64,000 nt of DNA, from positions 744,001 to 808,000 of the forward strand of contig NZ_JYNO01000001.1 of the NCBI RefSeq assembly GCF_000934745.1, in the 5' to 3' direction. The notes beneath the pieces were generated by a model. It saw nothing but the letters and a program-made list of their open reading frames with translations. It ran no database searches and was not told the DNA's origin. Numbering within the stretch: the first letter of the stretch is position 1; every line of letters begins with the position of its first letter. Shown here piece after piece: positions 1 to 8,816 of the stretch. The stretch comes from Desulfonatronum thioautotrophicum (GTDB lineage: Bacteria; Desulfobacterota; Desulfovibrionia; Desulfovibrionales; Desulfonatronaceae). Both the position numbers and the translations under genes were made by a program.

Positions 1-180
1 GAAAGTAAGCAGGAGAATGGTTTCCGGGGCAACGCCCTGGTGCACCAGATGGGCCAGGCGATAGGCAATGGTCCGGGTCTTGCCGCTTCCGGCTCCGGCA
101 ATGACCAGCAATGGTCCGGTGCTGGAGTGGACAGCCTGCCATTGGGCCGGATTGAGGTGGCTTTGAAAATCAATGGTCAT
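1..180 (-). CDS. UvrD/Rep-type ATP-dependent DNA helicase, N-terminal fragment (cut by window edge)
   Basis: Reading leftwards from an ATG at 180, about 60 residues are visible. They contain the superfamily 1 Q-motif region (LNPAQWQAV) and a Walker A motif ([10 protein letters not shown]) followed by AYRLAHLV, typical of the first 60 residues of UvrD/PcrA/Rep helicases. The reading frame runs off the left edge, so the rest of the protein is missing. The next gene on the same strand ends 16 bases upstream of this start, so the two may be co-transcribed. Assignment to the superfamily is firm. Which paralogue (UvrD, PcrA or Rep) cannot be told from this fragment. Confidence 0.85.
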   Translation of the reverse strand, partial: MTIDFQSHLNPAQWQAVHSSTGPLLVIAGAGSGKTRTIAYRLAHLVHQGVAPETILLLTF

Positions 181-196
181 GGGTGGTGGAAACTTT

Positions 197-1558
197 TCAG
201 CGCAGGGTAATCAGCGGATCCTGGGCGTTGAAGTGCTCGAGGACCGCCCGGCCCACATCCCGGACCCGAACCGGACCGGGCGTTGCCTGGGGAGGCTGGG
301 AATCGTAAAAAAACGCATCGTCCGGGGTATGGCAGCCCAAGCGGTCTGCCTTGCTGAAGGTCGTGGGCTGGTCGAATTTGGCCCGCAAGGAAAAGCCCCG
401 GTGCGGGATGCAGAGCAGATCAGGCATGGCCGGGTCGGCTGGTATCCGGTTCATGGGATGCGGCAGCGCGGCTCCTTTCGGGTAGGCTTCTTGCCAGGAC
501 AGAACCTCCCTGATCACCGGCCGTCCCTGCCACTGGAGGCGCAACAGCTCGGCCTTGATGCGCCGGGCCAGTTCCGCGGCCTCGCCGGGCGGGATCGTTC
601 CGCGGGCAAAGCGGGGAGTATGCAGATAAATCCGGCCGGGGTCCAGGGCAAAGGCCCGGCTTTTGGCGGAGATGGCCTGACCGTCCAGTTCGTTGCGCGG
701 CGCCGTATCAACGTAAAAAAGGCCCTGTTCCCGCAACCAGGCGTTCAGGTCCATCTCCATGTCCAGACTGGTGAAGCCGTGATCAGCCAGAACCAGCAGG
801 CGTTTCGGCTCGGGGAGCCGGTCGTAGCGTTCCAGGATGTCGCCCACCAGGTCGTCCCAGCGACGCAGAAAGTTCATGCTGGGGCCGTGCCAGGGGTGGT
901 CGGCCTGCTCCAGGGCTGGAAAAAGGAAATGTCCCAGGCGATCGGTTTCCGTGAGCACGAAAACAAACAGATCCCAGGCCAGATCGGGCCAGAGCAGGTT
1001 CAGGGCCGCCCCGCGGCCGTGCAGGGTGTGGTCCAGCATGTTCAACAGATAGCCCAGATTGGCGCCACCCTGGGTGGTGTCCGTCTCCAGGGTGTATCCG
1101 GCGGAGCGCAGCTGGTGGGCCAAAAAAGGCGGAAAGGTGGCCCTGGCCAGGTCCTGGGCCACGAATCCGGCCACCAGCATGCCCTTGAGCGGCCTGGCCG
1201 GGTAGGTGTTGGGCAGGTTGACCACCCGGGACGTCAGGCCGTGGTCGCCCAGGCGGTCAAAAAGTGTTCTGCCGCGAACCTGGGTGAAGTCTGCGACATG
1301 CACGGAGTAGCTCCGGGGATCCAGGCGGGTAAAGCCGAAAATCCCGTGCTCCTCCGGCCCGGCGGCGGTGAAAAACGAGGTCCAGTTCACCGGGGACAAT
1401 TCCGGCAGTTCGGCCTGAATGGGCCGAGCCAGGGGAGTCAGGGCGATCCGGGCCAGATTGGGCAGGTGGCCTGCGCGACACAGCCGGCATGCGGTGGAAT
1501 AGGGCAGGCCATCCAGTCCCAGCACGACGAGTCTGGGCCGCGCGGTAGCGTCAGTCAT
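197..1558 (-). CDS. Alkaline-phosphatase-superfamily phosphodiesterase/nucleotide pyrophosphatase-like protein
   Basis: The 453-residue protein opens with [12 protein letters not shown], the metal-binding aspartate segment of the alkaline phosphatase superfamily. It has a second metal motif ADHGF near residue 268 and a conserved HTPDDAFF segment near the C-terminus. The overall pattern matches the type I phosphodiesterase/nucleotide pyrophosphatase group (PF01663), which hydrolyses phosphate mono- or diesters using two metal ions. No signal peptide or membrane segment is seen, so it is probably cytoplasmic. It lies directly upstream of the helicase gene on the same strand and is divergent from the aldolase gene. 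The substrate is not predictable from sequence. Confidence 0.8.
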   Translation of the reverse strand: MTDATARPRLVVLGLDGLPYSTACRLCRAGHLPNLARIALTPLARPIQAELPELSPVNWTSFFTAAGPEEHGIFGFTRLDPRSYSVHVADFTQVRGRTLFDRLGDHGLTSRVVNLPNTYPARPLKGMLVAGFVAQDLARATFPPFLAHQLRSAGYTLETDTTQGGANLGYLLNMLDHTLHGRGAALNLLWPDLAWDLFVFVLTETDRLGHFLFPALEQADHPWHGPSMNFLRRWDDLVGDILERYDRLPEPKRLLVLADHGFTSLDMEMDLNAWLREQGLFYVDTAPRNELDGQAISAKSRAFALDPGRIYLHTPRFARGTIPPGEAAELARRIKAELLRLQWQGRPVIREVLSWQEAYPKGAALPHPMNRIPADPAMPDLLCIPHRGFSLRAKFDQPTTFSKADRLGCHTPDDAFFYDSQPPQATPGPVRVRDVGRAVLEHFNAQDPLITLR

Positions 1559-1746
1559 GGAGATCGTCCTTCAGTTCAGGTCCTGGTTTCGGGTTGTTCT
1601 TCGGTGGATTCACGGTTATTCTGAATGCTATTCGCCATCAAGAGAGATTGAGGCGATACTGATTAATAGCGAGACTAATGGGCGAGACAAGGGGCGGACG
1701 CCGCCGAGGTCTGAGACAGGCTGGGCAAAAACCGGAGGTGAGGAAC

Positions 1747-2811
1747 ATGGGGTATTCAGTGGAAGAAATGTTGGGGGCACGGGCCGAAGAGCTGTTGGCG
1801 TTTCAGACGCCGAAGATATCCAGGGACCTGTTGCACCTGCCGGGTCCGGATTTCGTGGATCGGGTCTATGCCCAATCCGACCGGAATAACCGGGTGTTGG
1901 GCAATCTGGCATGGCTGTTCAACCATGGCCGCCTGGGCGGGACCGGGTATCTGTCGATTCTGCCCGTGGACCAGGGCGTGGAGCATGCCGGTGGGGCCAG
2001 CTTTGCCAAGAACCCCATCTACTTTGATCCGGAAAACATCATTCGGTTGGCCATGGAGGGCGGATGCAACGCCGTGGCTTCCACGTTCGGGGTCCTCGGC
2101 GCGATGGCCCGCACGTATGCGCACAAAATTCCCTTCATTGTCAAGATCAACCACAATGAACTGCTGACCATGCCCAACAGCTTCGATCAGATCCTGTACG
2201 GCACGGTGGAGCAGGCTTATGAAATGGGCGCGGCCGCAGTGGGGGCGACCATCTACTTCGGCTCGGAGGAGAGCGGCGGGCAGATCGTGGAGATCGCCGA
2301 GGCGTTTGCCCGGGCCCATGAGCTGGGCATGGCCACCATTCTCTGGTGCTATCTGCGCAACCCGGCCTTCAAGAAGGATCAGGACTATCATGCCGCCGCG
2401 GATCTCACCGGTCAGGCCAACCACCTGGGCGTGACCATCCAGGCGGACATCATCAAGCAAAAACTGCCGGAAAACAACGGCGGATATGCAGCGTTGAACA
2501 TGGGCGATTCCAGCTACGGCAAGTTCGACAAACGCATTTATACGGAGCTGGCCTCGGACCATCCCATTGATCTGTGCCGCTACCAGGTGGCCAACTGCTA
2601 CATGGGCAGGATCGGGTTGATCAACAGCGGCGGAGCCTCCGGGGAAAACGACTTTGCAGATGCGGCCATTACCGCGGTCATCAACAAGCGGGCCGGCGGC
2701 TCCGGATTGATTTCCGGGCGCAAGGCTTTTCAGCGCCCCCTGGACGAAGGGGTCAAGCTGCTGCACACCATCCAGGACGTCTACCTGGATGCGACGGTAA
2801 CCATTCCGTGA
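1747..2811 (+). CDS. fbaB: Class I fructose-bisphosphate aldolase (DhnA/FbaB type)
   Basis: This 354-residue protein belongs to the archaeal/DhnA-type class I aldolases, which cleave fructose 1,6-bisphosphate into two triose phosphates through a lysine Schiff base, in glycolysis and gluconeogenesis. Diagnostic stretches are LPVDQGVEH near residue 77, the VKINHNE segment near 135 and the phosphate-binding LISGRKAF near the C-terminus. The ATG at 1747 is chosen because GGAGGTGAGG lies 4-13 bases upstream. A longer in-frame start at 1678 lacks such a site and adds a non-conserved extension. The gene stands alone between a divergent gene and the small peptide gene. Confidence 0.92.
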   Translation: MGYSVEEMLGARAEELLAFQTPKISRDLLHLPGPDFVDRVYAQSDRNNRVLGNLAWLFNHGRLGGTGYLSILPVDQGVEHAGGASFAKNPIYFDPENIIRLAMEGGCNAVASTFGVLGAMARTYAHKIPFIVKINHNELLTMPNSFDQILYGTVEQAYEMGAAAVGATIYFGSEESGGQIVEIAEAFARAHELGMATILWCYLRNPAFKKDQDYHAAADLTGQANHLGVTIQADIIKQKLPENNGGYAALNMGDSSYGKFDKRIYTELASDHPIDLCRYQVANCYMGRIGLINSGGASGENDFADAAITAVINKRAGGSGLISGRKAFQRPLDEGVKLLHTIQDVYLDATVTIP

Positions 2812-2978
2812 GCAGGGCGCAGTGATTTCTGCTCCGGATGAGCTGTGTTGATGATCGGGGGGGCGGCCCAGCCGGCTCTTGCTACCGGCTCTCCCTTGAC
2901 TTTTCGCGGGACATTGACCAAAAATCCCGCTCGGACACGGTGTACTCACGTTTCATCGCAAACCCAGGAGACGACGTT

Positions 2979-3137
2979 ATGGGCATTTCCGAAATCATTC
3001 CCACGCTGATTGCCAACGCAGCCTACGAAGCCAATCTGACCAACGTTATCGGCGTTGGATTCATCTTCACCTACCTGACCGTGATCGTGGTCACCGCCCT
3101 TGTCCGGATCAAGCAGGGCAAGCACATGGAACACTAA
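2979..3137 (+). CDS. 52-aa single-span membrane peptide, unknown function
   Basis: The peptide starts at an ATG preceded by GGAG at a good distance. It has a short polar N-terminus, one hydrophobic stretch of about 20 residues (IGVGFIFTYLTVIVVTALV) and a basic C-terminal tail (RIKQGKHMEH), which predicts one transmembrane helix with a cytoplasmic C-terminus. The topology resembles OadG-type gamma subunits of sodium pumps, but there is no sequence match I would rely on. A possible sigma-70-like promoter (TTGACT at 2896-2901, AAAAAT at 2920-2925) lies upstream. I do not recognise a family; the start site and the coherent membrane helix support real coding. Confidence 0.6.
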   Translation: MGISEIIPTLIANAAYEANLTNVIGVGFIFTYLTVIVVTALVRIKQGKHMEH

Positions 3138-3271
3138 ACCCCCTCCGCTTCGCTCCTCCATGCGGAGCGGCCTGGTCATGGCGTTGGGACTGCATCGCCG
3201 GTGATGGCCCGCATGAATTCGGACATCCTGCCGGTTCAACCGGACAGGTTGGCAAGCTCCGACGGATCACT

Positions 3272-4222
3272 ATGGAAATGCGACTTCAATCCCCGGTACC
3301 GGTGACCATTGCCGAGGGACAGGTGCTTGCCGTTGTTTGCGGTCCGGAGCCTGTCGCCCAGAACATCCGGAAGGCCGGGCTGGCTGAGCGGGTCGAGGTG
3401 ACCCCGGCTCTTGCGACCCTTTCAGCTTCAGCGTCCACTGCTGGCCTGAGGGCTGTTGCGGGTGCTGTTCCGGTTACGAGCGAGTTTCCCGGGACGCACC
3501 TCGTGGTGGAAACACCCCCGTTGCCCAACGTGGGAGCCGTCATGAGCCGACCCGGCGATCCCGGCGGTTTGCTGGTTGTGGGCAAATTCCGGTGGCCCGG
3601 CTCCGGTCCCGGACGGCCAAGCCGTGAAGGCTGCTGGGTTCAGGCCCGGCAGGCGCTTTACGTGGAGCCTGGGGGGCATGCTTGGGTTGTTACGAAGTGC
3701 GGCTTCAGTCTGGCCTGGATCACGCTCAGCGACAAGGGATATGTCGGTGGCCGGGAGGATCAGGCCGGGCCGCTCATTGCCCAGCTGGTGGACAACAACC
3801 GGGGCGGCCCGCTGCTGGTGGCCCATGCCCAGGGTTTTTTATTGCCGGACGACCCCAAACGGCTGCGCGCGCTGCTGACGGAGTTGGCCCTGGAACAGGG
3901 CTATGATCTGCTGGTAACCACCGGGGGAACCGGTGTCGCTCCCCGCGACACGACCCCGGAAACCACCCTGGCTGTTATTGAAAAGCGGTTGCCCGGCATG
4001 GAAGCCGCGATGCTCCAGACCAGCCTGCGCAAGACGCCGCATGCCGTGATCTCCCGCGCCGTTGTCGGCATCCTCGGTCAATCCCTGATCATCAATCTTC
4101 CCGGTTCTCCCAAAGCGGTTCGGGAAAACCTTGAGGCGTTGTTGCCGGCCCTGGAGCATACCCTGGCCAAGCTCCACGGCGATTCCACGGACTGTGCAAC
4201 GCCGCCTTCCTTTTCCGCATGA
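3272..4222 (+). CDS. MogA/MoaB-family molybdenum cofactor protein with an unassigned N-terminal extension
   Basis: The C-terminal half (about residues 145-300 of 316) is a MoaB/MogA domain. It has ITLSDKG at the start of the fold, the molybdopterin-binding TTGGTGVAPRDTTPE loop near residue 217 and LPGSPKAVREN near 275. MogA adenylylates molybdopterin during molybdenum cofactor synthesis. Family members are usually 160-200 residues, so the first 145 residues are extra; they show no motif I can name. The gene overlaps the following helicase gene by four bases (ATGA), indicating translational coupling. The start has only a weak ribosome binding site, and an ATG two codons later is equally possible. 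Confidence 0.8.
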   Translation: MEMRLQSPVPVTIAEGQVLAVVCGPEPVAQNIRKAGLAERVEVTPALATLSASASTAGLRAVAGAVPVTSEFPGTHLVVETPPLPNVGAVMSRPGDPGGLLVVGKFRWPGSGPGRPSREGCWVQARQALYVEPGGHAWVVTKCGFSLAWITLSDKGYVGGREDQAGPLIAQLVDNNRGGPLLVAHAQGFLLPDDPKRLRALLTELALEQGYDLLVTTGGTGVAPRDTTPETTLAVIEKRLPGMEAAMLQTSLRKTPHAVISRAVVGILGQSLIINLPGSPKAVRENLEALLPALEHTLAKLHGDSTDCATPPSFSA

Positions 4223-7200
4223 TTGCTGATCTGTTCCGTGCCGACCTGCACATCCATTCCCGATATTCCCGGGCCACCAGCCGCAATCTTTCACCGGGCC
4301 ACCTGGCTGCCTGGGCCCGGGTCAAGGGGCTGGATGTGGTGGCTACCGGGGATTTCACCCATCCCGGCTGGCTGAAGGATCTGGAGGAGACCCTGGAGGA
4401 GGACGGCCGCGGACTGCTTGTGCCGCGACATGCCGTGGACCTTGCCGGCGAGATTCCCTGGTTGCGGGACATTCCTCCGATCAGGGCCGACCAAACGGTC
4501 CGGTTCATGCTCTCCGCGGAAATCAGCACCATCTACAAGCGTGCCGGCCAGGTGCGCAAGGTCCACCACCTCGTCTACGTTCCCGGCCTGGAACAGGCCA
4601 AGGCCCTGAATGCCAAGCTGGCCCAGATCGGGAATCTCGGCTCCGACGGACGGCCTATCCTGGGCTTGGATTCACGCCACCTTCTGGAAATGGTTCTGGA
4701 ACTGCATCCGCGGGCCTTTCTGGTGCCCGCGCACATCTGGACGCCCTGGTTTTCCCTGTTCGGTTCCAAGTCGGGCTTCAATGCCATCGAGGAGTGCTAC
4801 GGCGAGCTGTCTTCGGAAATTTTCGCCCTGGAGACCGGCCTCTCCTCAGACCCGGACATGAACTGGCAATGGAGCGCCCTGGACCGGTTTCGGATGCTCT
4901 CCAATTCCGACGCGCATTCCGGGGAAAAGCTGGCCCGGGAAGCCAACCTGTTTCGCGGCGAACCGGGGTTTGAAGGCATCTACCAGGCGCTGCGCGGCGA
5001 AGGGGACAGTCATGCCTTTCTGGGCACGCTGGAATTTTTTCCAGAGGAAGGCAAGTATCATCTGGACGGCCATCGCAAGTGCAATGTGGTCGTGACCCCA
5101 CGGGAGGCCATGGCCCGGAAGAACATCTGTCCGGTTTGTGGCCAGCCCCTGACCCTCGGCGTGCTGCATCGGGTGCAGGAACTCGCGGACCGGGAACAGC
5201 CGCAACGCCCCGCGCAGCAGCCAGGTTTTCACTCCATGGTGCCCCTGGTGGAGCTCATCGCGGAAATCCTGGGAAAGGGACCGGCAACCAAGGCCGTACG
5301 TCGGGAGTACGCTGCGGTCCTCGCGGCGTATGGCCCGGAATTGGATGTCCTCGGCCAACTGCCCGTGGAGACCATCGCGGGCAGCCGGCCGGTTTTGGCC
5401 GAGTCCATTCACCGGATGCGCCAGGGACGGGTTCTGCGCCAATCCGGTTATGACGGCCATTTTGGCAAGATTTCCATGTTTACGCCCCAGGAACAGCGGG
5501 AACTCTTCCGGGGACGGGCGTTTTTTGCCCTTCAGCCTGAGCAGGCCGCACCGGAGGTTCCACCCCTGGGCCCGGCCGGCAAGCCTGCCGCGGTGGAGAG
5601 GGCTCCGTCAGCGACTGAGCCGACACCAACCTCGGGGTTCACCGAAGAACAGCAACGCGCCCTGCGGGCGGGACCACACCCCGTGTTGGTCCTGGCTGGA
5701 CCGGGAACAGGCAAGACCCGAACCCTGATGGGGCGGATTGCCCATCTGCTCCGGGAAGGCGCATCTCCGCGGAAAATGCTCGTGGTGACCTTTACCCGCA
5801 GGGCGGCCAATGAATTGCGGGAGCGACTGCTCGCAAGCCAGGGTGAGGACGAAGCACTGCCGCAGGCGGATACCCTGCATGCAGCGGCCTATGAAGCCTG
5901 GACCAGAACCCAGGGCGAGGCGCCGGTGCTGCTTTCCGAGGATGCGGCCCGGCGAGTTTTCGCCGCGGCCAATCCGGAGTTGTCTCCGGCTGGGATCAAG
6001 CAGGTGTGGCGCGAACTATCCCTGGCCAGGGAAGGTCGCAAGGCGTTCAGCCCCGCGGAAGCAGAGGGCATGGCCGAATGCGCTGCCCGATACGCCAGGC
6101 AAAAGCAGGACTGGAATCTGGCGGACTACACGGATCTGCTGGAATTCTGGCTGGCCCAGACCGAGGAGCTGTCGGATCATCCCTACACCCACATTCTGGT
6201 TGACGAGATCCAGGACCTTTCCCAGCTGCAATGGCAGCTGCTCCAGAATCTCGCACCGCGGGACGGTGCCGGTTTCTGGGCAATCGGTGATCCCCGGCAG
6301 AGCATCTATGGGTTCCGGGGGGCGGTGGACGACATTGCCCAGGCCATGGGTTCCCGGTGGCCACAACTGGAAACCGTTTCCCTGAGCCGCAACTATCGTT
6401 CCGCCCAGGCATTGGTCCGGATGGCCGGAGCGCTTTTTCCGGATGACTCCGGGCTGTTGGCCGCGGACCAAGGCCCAGGGCGCATCGCTCTGTTTCAGGC
6501 CTCCAGCGCTTCCCGGGAGGCATACTGGGTTGCCGAGCAGATCAAGGGACTGCTGGGTGGGACCGCCCACTGGGAAGCTGACCGCGGAGGCCAAGGTGGC
6601 ATCAGCCCTGGAGACGTGGCCGTGCTGGTGCGCATGAAAGCGTTGATTCCCCCGATTGTGCAGGCCATCCAGCGCCTGGGCGTGCCCTGCTCCGCACCGG
6701 AAAACGATCCCTTCTGGCGGGAGCCCAGGGTGGCCCTCCTGGTACAGGCAGCCTCTGCTCTGCTGGGGTTGGGTTCAACGGATGATACGTCCATGGGCGC
6801 GTTGTCGCGGCAGCTCGGGGAGCGGGTTGGGGGCCAGACCCTGGAAAAGGCCCTGGTAGAGGGACCAACGACCCTGGCCGCGGTGCTGCAGGATGTTCCG
6901 CCGTTTGACCGCATGTTCTGGCAAAGCCGGGAATTTATGCAACTCAAGGAGGCCTACGCCCGGAACAACGGCTGGGCCGGAGTATTGACCTGGATCAACT
7001 TCCATTCCGATCTGGAGCTGGTCCGGGCCCGGGCCGAGACGGTTCAGGTGATGACCTTGCACGCCTCCAAGGGGCTGGAGTTCGAGGCCGTTTTTCTGCC
7101 GTGTCTGGAGGATGGCCTTTTGCCCATGTTCGGTCTGGATTTGTTGGGGGGGCGAAAGGAAGACGAACAGGAGGGCACCGGGGAGTTGCCCAATCAGGGT

Positions 7201-7446
7201 CTCCGGAGCACGATACCCGGCGATTCCCGCGATCTGGAGGAGGAACGACGGTTGTTCTATGTTGGCCTGACCAGGGCAAAGCACTGGCTCTTCCTCAGCC
7301 ATGCAGAACAGCGCGGTATTTTTGGGCGCGGTCTTCGGCTGCAACCGTCGCGTTTTCTGCGGGAATTGCCGCGCGAGGGGGTGCGCTGTACCCGGGCGGT
7401 GCAACAGGCGGTCCGACGCGAAAAACGGAGAACGCTCTTTCCGTGA
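4219..7446 (+). CDS. EndoQ-like PHP nuclease domain fused to a UvrD-type helicase
   Basis: The 1075-residue protein has two parts. Residues 1-430 are a PHP-type metallohydrolase resembling endonuclease Q: ADLHIHSRYS at 8-17, an SNSDAHS metal motif near 230, and a zinc-binding segment with C288, C304 and C307 followed by GVLHRVQELADRE. EndoQ enzymes nick DNA next to deaminated bases. Residues 470-1075 are a superfamily 1 helicase: Walker A AGPGTGKTRT with K499, DEIQD near 660, GDPRQSIYGFRGA near 690, TLHASKGLEFE near 945 and the FYVGLTRAK motif near 1012. A polar, proline-rich linker joins the parts. The fusion suggests lesion incision coupled to strand unwinding. It is translationally coupled to the upstream gene. 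Confidence 0.85.
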   Translation: MIADLFRADLHIHSRYSRATSRNLSPGHLAAWARVKGLDVVATGDFTHPGWLKDLEETLEEDGRGLLVPRHAVDLAGEIPWLRDIPPIRADQTVRFMLSAEISTIYKRAGQVRKVHHLVYVPGLEQAKALNAKLAQIGNLGSDGRPILGLDSRHLLEMVLELHPRAFLVPAHIWTPWFSLFGSKSGFNAIEECYGELSSEIFALETGLSSDPDMNWQWSALDRFRMLSNSDAHSGEKLAREANLFRGEPGFEGIYQALRGEGDSHAFLGTLEFFPEEGKYHLDGHRKCNVVVTPREAMARKNICPVCGQPLTLGVLHRVQELADREQPQRPAQQPGFHSMVPLVELIAEILGKGPATKAVRREYAAVLAAYGPELDVLGQLPVETIAGSRPVLAESIHRMRQGRVLRQSGYDGHFGKISMFTPQEQRELFRGRAFFALQPEQAAPEVPPLGPAGKPAAVERAPSATEPTPTSGFTEEQQRALRAGPHPVLVLAGPGTGKTRTLMGRIAHLLREGASPRKMLVVTFTRRAANELRERLLASQGEDEALPQADTLHAAAYEAWTRTQGEAPVLLSEDAARRVFAAANPELSPAGIKQVWRELSLAREGRKAFSPAEAEGMAECAARYARQKQDWNLADYTDLLEFWLAQTEELSDHPYTHILVDEIQDLSQLQWQLLQNLAPRDGAGFWAIGDPRQSIYGFRGAVDDIAQAMGSRWPQLETVSLSRNYRSAQALVRMAGALFPDDSGLLAADQGPGRIALFQASSASREAYWVAEQIKGLLGGTAHWEADRGGQGGISPGDVAVLVRMKALIPPIVQAIQRLGVPCSAPENDPFWREPRVALLVQAASALLGLGSTDDTSMGALSRQLGERVGGQTLEKALVEGPTTLAAVLQDVPPFDRMFWQSREFMQLKEAYARNNGWAGVLTWINFHSDLELVRARAETVQVMTLHASKGLEFEAVFLPCLEDGLLPMFGLDLLGGRKEDEQEGTGELPNQGLRSTIPGDSRDLEEERRLFYVGLTRAKHWLFLSHAEQRGIFGRGLRLQPSRFLRELPREGVRCTRAVQQAVRREKRRTLFP

Positions 7447-7621
7447 TGGGGATGCGCAGGGTCGGGAGGCGTCCTATGGCCAGGAAAGCGACCTGACCCG
7501 GGAGGTCTGGTCGGTGCCATTTCAAGAAGCAAGATGGTGGGGGCTCCCCGCAGGCAGTGTCCGGAATGTCCGGACAAGAGGAGGCCGGGTCAGCGGGGTG
7601 GGGCCGGGAACGTGCAGAAAA

Positions 7622-7768
7622 TCAGAACCGCAGAGCGCGGTAGACAAAACGTTCGTACATGGTACAGACCCGTTGGGCAGTACAGGTGTTCACACCGATT
7701 TCCCGGAGTCTACAGTAGAGGTGCAGCGGATTGAAGTGGTGCTGAAAGAAAAAACGTACGGTTCGCAT
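7622..7768 (-). CDS. 48-aa basic/aromatic peptide behind a sigma-54 promoter, unknown function
   Basis: A short frame on the minus strand starts at an ATG at 7768, with AGGGG 7 bases upstream, and ends with TGA at 7622. The peptide begins MRTVRFFFQHHFNPLHLYCRL and continues through EIGVNTCTAQRVCTMYERF to YRALRF. It is rich in arginine, histidine and aromatic residues and has three cysteines. I have an unverified impression of similar short proteins in Desulfovibrio genomes. It lies in an otherwise empty 497-base gap, and a full-consensus sigma-54 promoter sits about 60 bases upstream in the right orientation. These points make it a likely real gene. No function can be assigned. Confidence 0.6.
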   Translation of the reverse strand: MRTVRFFFQHHFNPLHLYCRLREIGVNTCTAQRVCTMYERFVYRALRF

Positions 7769-7829
7769 TATGGTGCCCCTGAAATGCCATGCCTGACAAT
7801 AAAAGCGTTCGGATCAATGTACAAAGTTT

Positions 7830-7845
7830 TGCAAGCTTGGTGCCA
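7830..7845 (-). promoter_or_regulatory. Sigma-54 (-24/-12) promoter, consensus match
   Basis: On the minus strand the sequence reads TGGCACCAAGCTTGCA. It matches the -24/-12 consensus TGGCAC-N5-TTGCA at every fixed position, with correct GG-to-GC spacing. Transcription would start near 7819 and give a leader of about 50 bases to the 48-aa peptide gene. Nothing else on this strand lies between. Confidence 0.75.
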
Positions 7846-7943
7846 TTTTTCAATCTTTTCCAGAACGCGCATTCCTTGTGCTGTGAATTTCCGCACATGT
7901 CAACCTTTTCCTCGCAGCGCCATCAGCTGAACCCATTGATCTC

Positions 7944-8816
7944 GTGCTGAAGGTTGCCAGCATCTCCTCGCCGCGACCTCACCTGCGGCATGCCCGCATT
8001 GCCGCACCCTCGTTCGTCTGGCCGAAGCACATTGCGGAAAACTGCAACAAACTCCGAAAGTTGGTTGACGAGGTTGGCTTGCTGTTTTTTCAAGCCGAGG
8101 CCTGCCTGGACTACACGGAGCAGGATCTGCCGACCTGGCTGGCCGGGACCGGCCTGCGGTTTCATGTCCATCTGCCCCTGGATCTGCCCTGGAACACGGG
8201 TGTGCAGAGAGTTTGGAACACGGTTTCCGCACTTCAACGCAAGACGTGTTTTCTACAGCCCTTGGCCTACGTCCTGCATCCGCCGCCTCTCGCTCCGCTC
8301 AGGGGAGACAGTGAAGCCGCCGCGGAAGTCACTGAGGCCAATGGCGCGGTTTGCTCCTTGGCGGAAAAAGGCGTAGTCCTGAGACAGGATGTCGAGCTCC
8401 TGGCGGATTTTATCCGTTGCTGGGAAGCAGCCGGCTTGGCGCCGCGATCCCTCTTGCTGGAAAACACCCGGGAAAACGACCTGAGCGGCCTGTGGCCATT
8501 GATTCAGGCCACCAACCTGGGTATCTGTCTCGATCTGGGGCATTTGCTCGTGGCCGGGCAGCAGACACACCGGCTGCCGGGAGTCTGGCCGCGGGTGCGC
8601 ATGGTCCACCTCAGCGCTCCTGGTCAAAGCGGCGCGGATGGACAGCCTCGGGACGGGCATCGTTCCCTTGCGGAACTGGATCAGCGCGGGTGGGCCCTGT
8701 TCGAGGAAATACTGGACCAGGTTCACCCGGATTGCGTCTTGATGATAGAGGTGTTTTATCCGGAGGGACTCATGGAATCATTGCACATATTACGCATCAT
8801 GACGGGTCGACGATGA
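7944..8816 (+). CDS. cbiR: Cobamide-remodelling phosphodiesterase CbiR-like protein
   Basis: The 290-residue protein has a TIM-barrel, AP-endonuclease-2-like pattern. After a short leader comes ARIAAPSFVWP, then the probable metal-binding segments LLLENTRE near residue 170, CLDLGH near 195, MVHLSAP near 222 and MIEVFYPE near 271. This matches CbiR, which hydrolyses the phosphodiester of cobamides so that the lower ligand can be exchanged. The neighbour cobU supports this, because it acts on the product side of the same salvage route; the two genes overlap by four bases (ATGA). The start is a GTG at 7944 and is uncertain: homologues usually begin close to the APSFVWP segment. The upstream gap shows no recognisable cobalamin riboswitch. 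Confidence 0.75.
   Translation: MLKVASISSPRPHLRHARIAAPSFVWPKHIAENCNKLRKLVDEVGLLFFQAEACLDYTEQDLPTWLAGTGLRFHVHLPLDLPWNTGVQRVWNTVSALQRKTCFLQPLAYVLHPPPLAPLRGDSEAAAEVTEANGAVCSLAEKGVVLRQDVELLADFIRCWEAAGLAPRSLLLENTRENDLSGLWPLIQATNLGICLDLGHLLVAGQQTHRLPGVWPRVRMVHLSAPGQSGADGQPRDGHRSLAELDQRGWALFEEILDQVHPDCVLMIEVFYPEGLMESLHILRIMTGRR

Noticed and set aside
173-1624. Long plus-strand frame opposite the phosphodiesterase gene
   Set aside because: It is the antisense shadow of a GC-rich gene; the minus-strand protein has clear family motifs and this one has none.
3146-3171. Hairpin CGCTCC/GGAGCG after the 52-aa membrane peptide
   Set aside because: It is short and not followed by a T tract, so I do not call it a terminator.
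7301-7930. 209-residue plus-strand frame across the 7.4-7.9 kb gap
   Set aside because: Its first part overlaps the helicase gene end, composition is not protein-like, and the opposite strand has a better supported small gene with promoter.
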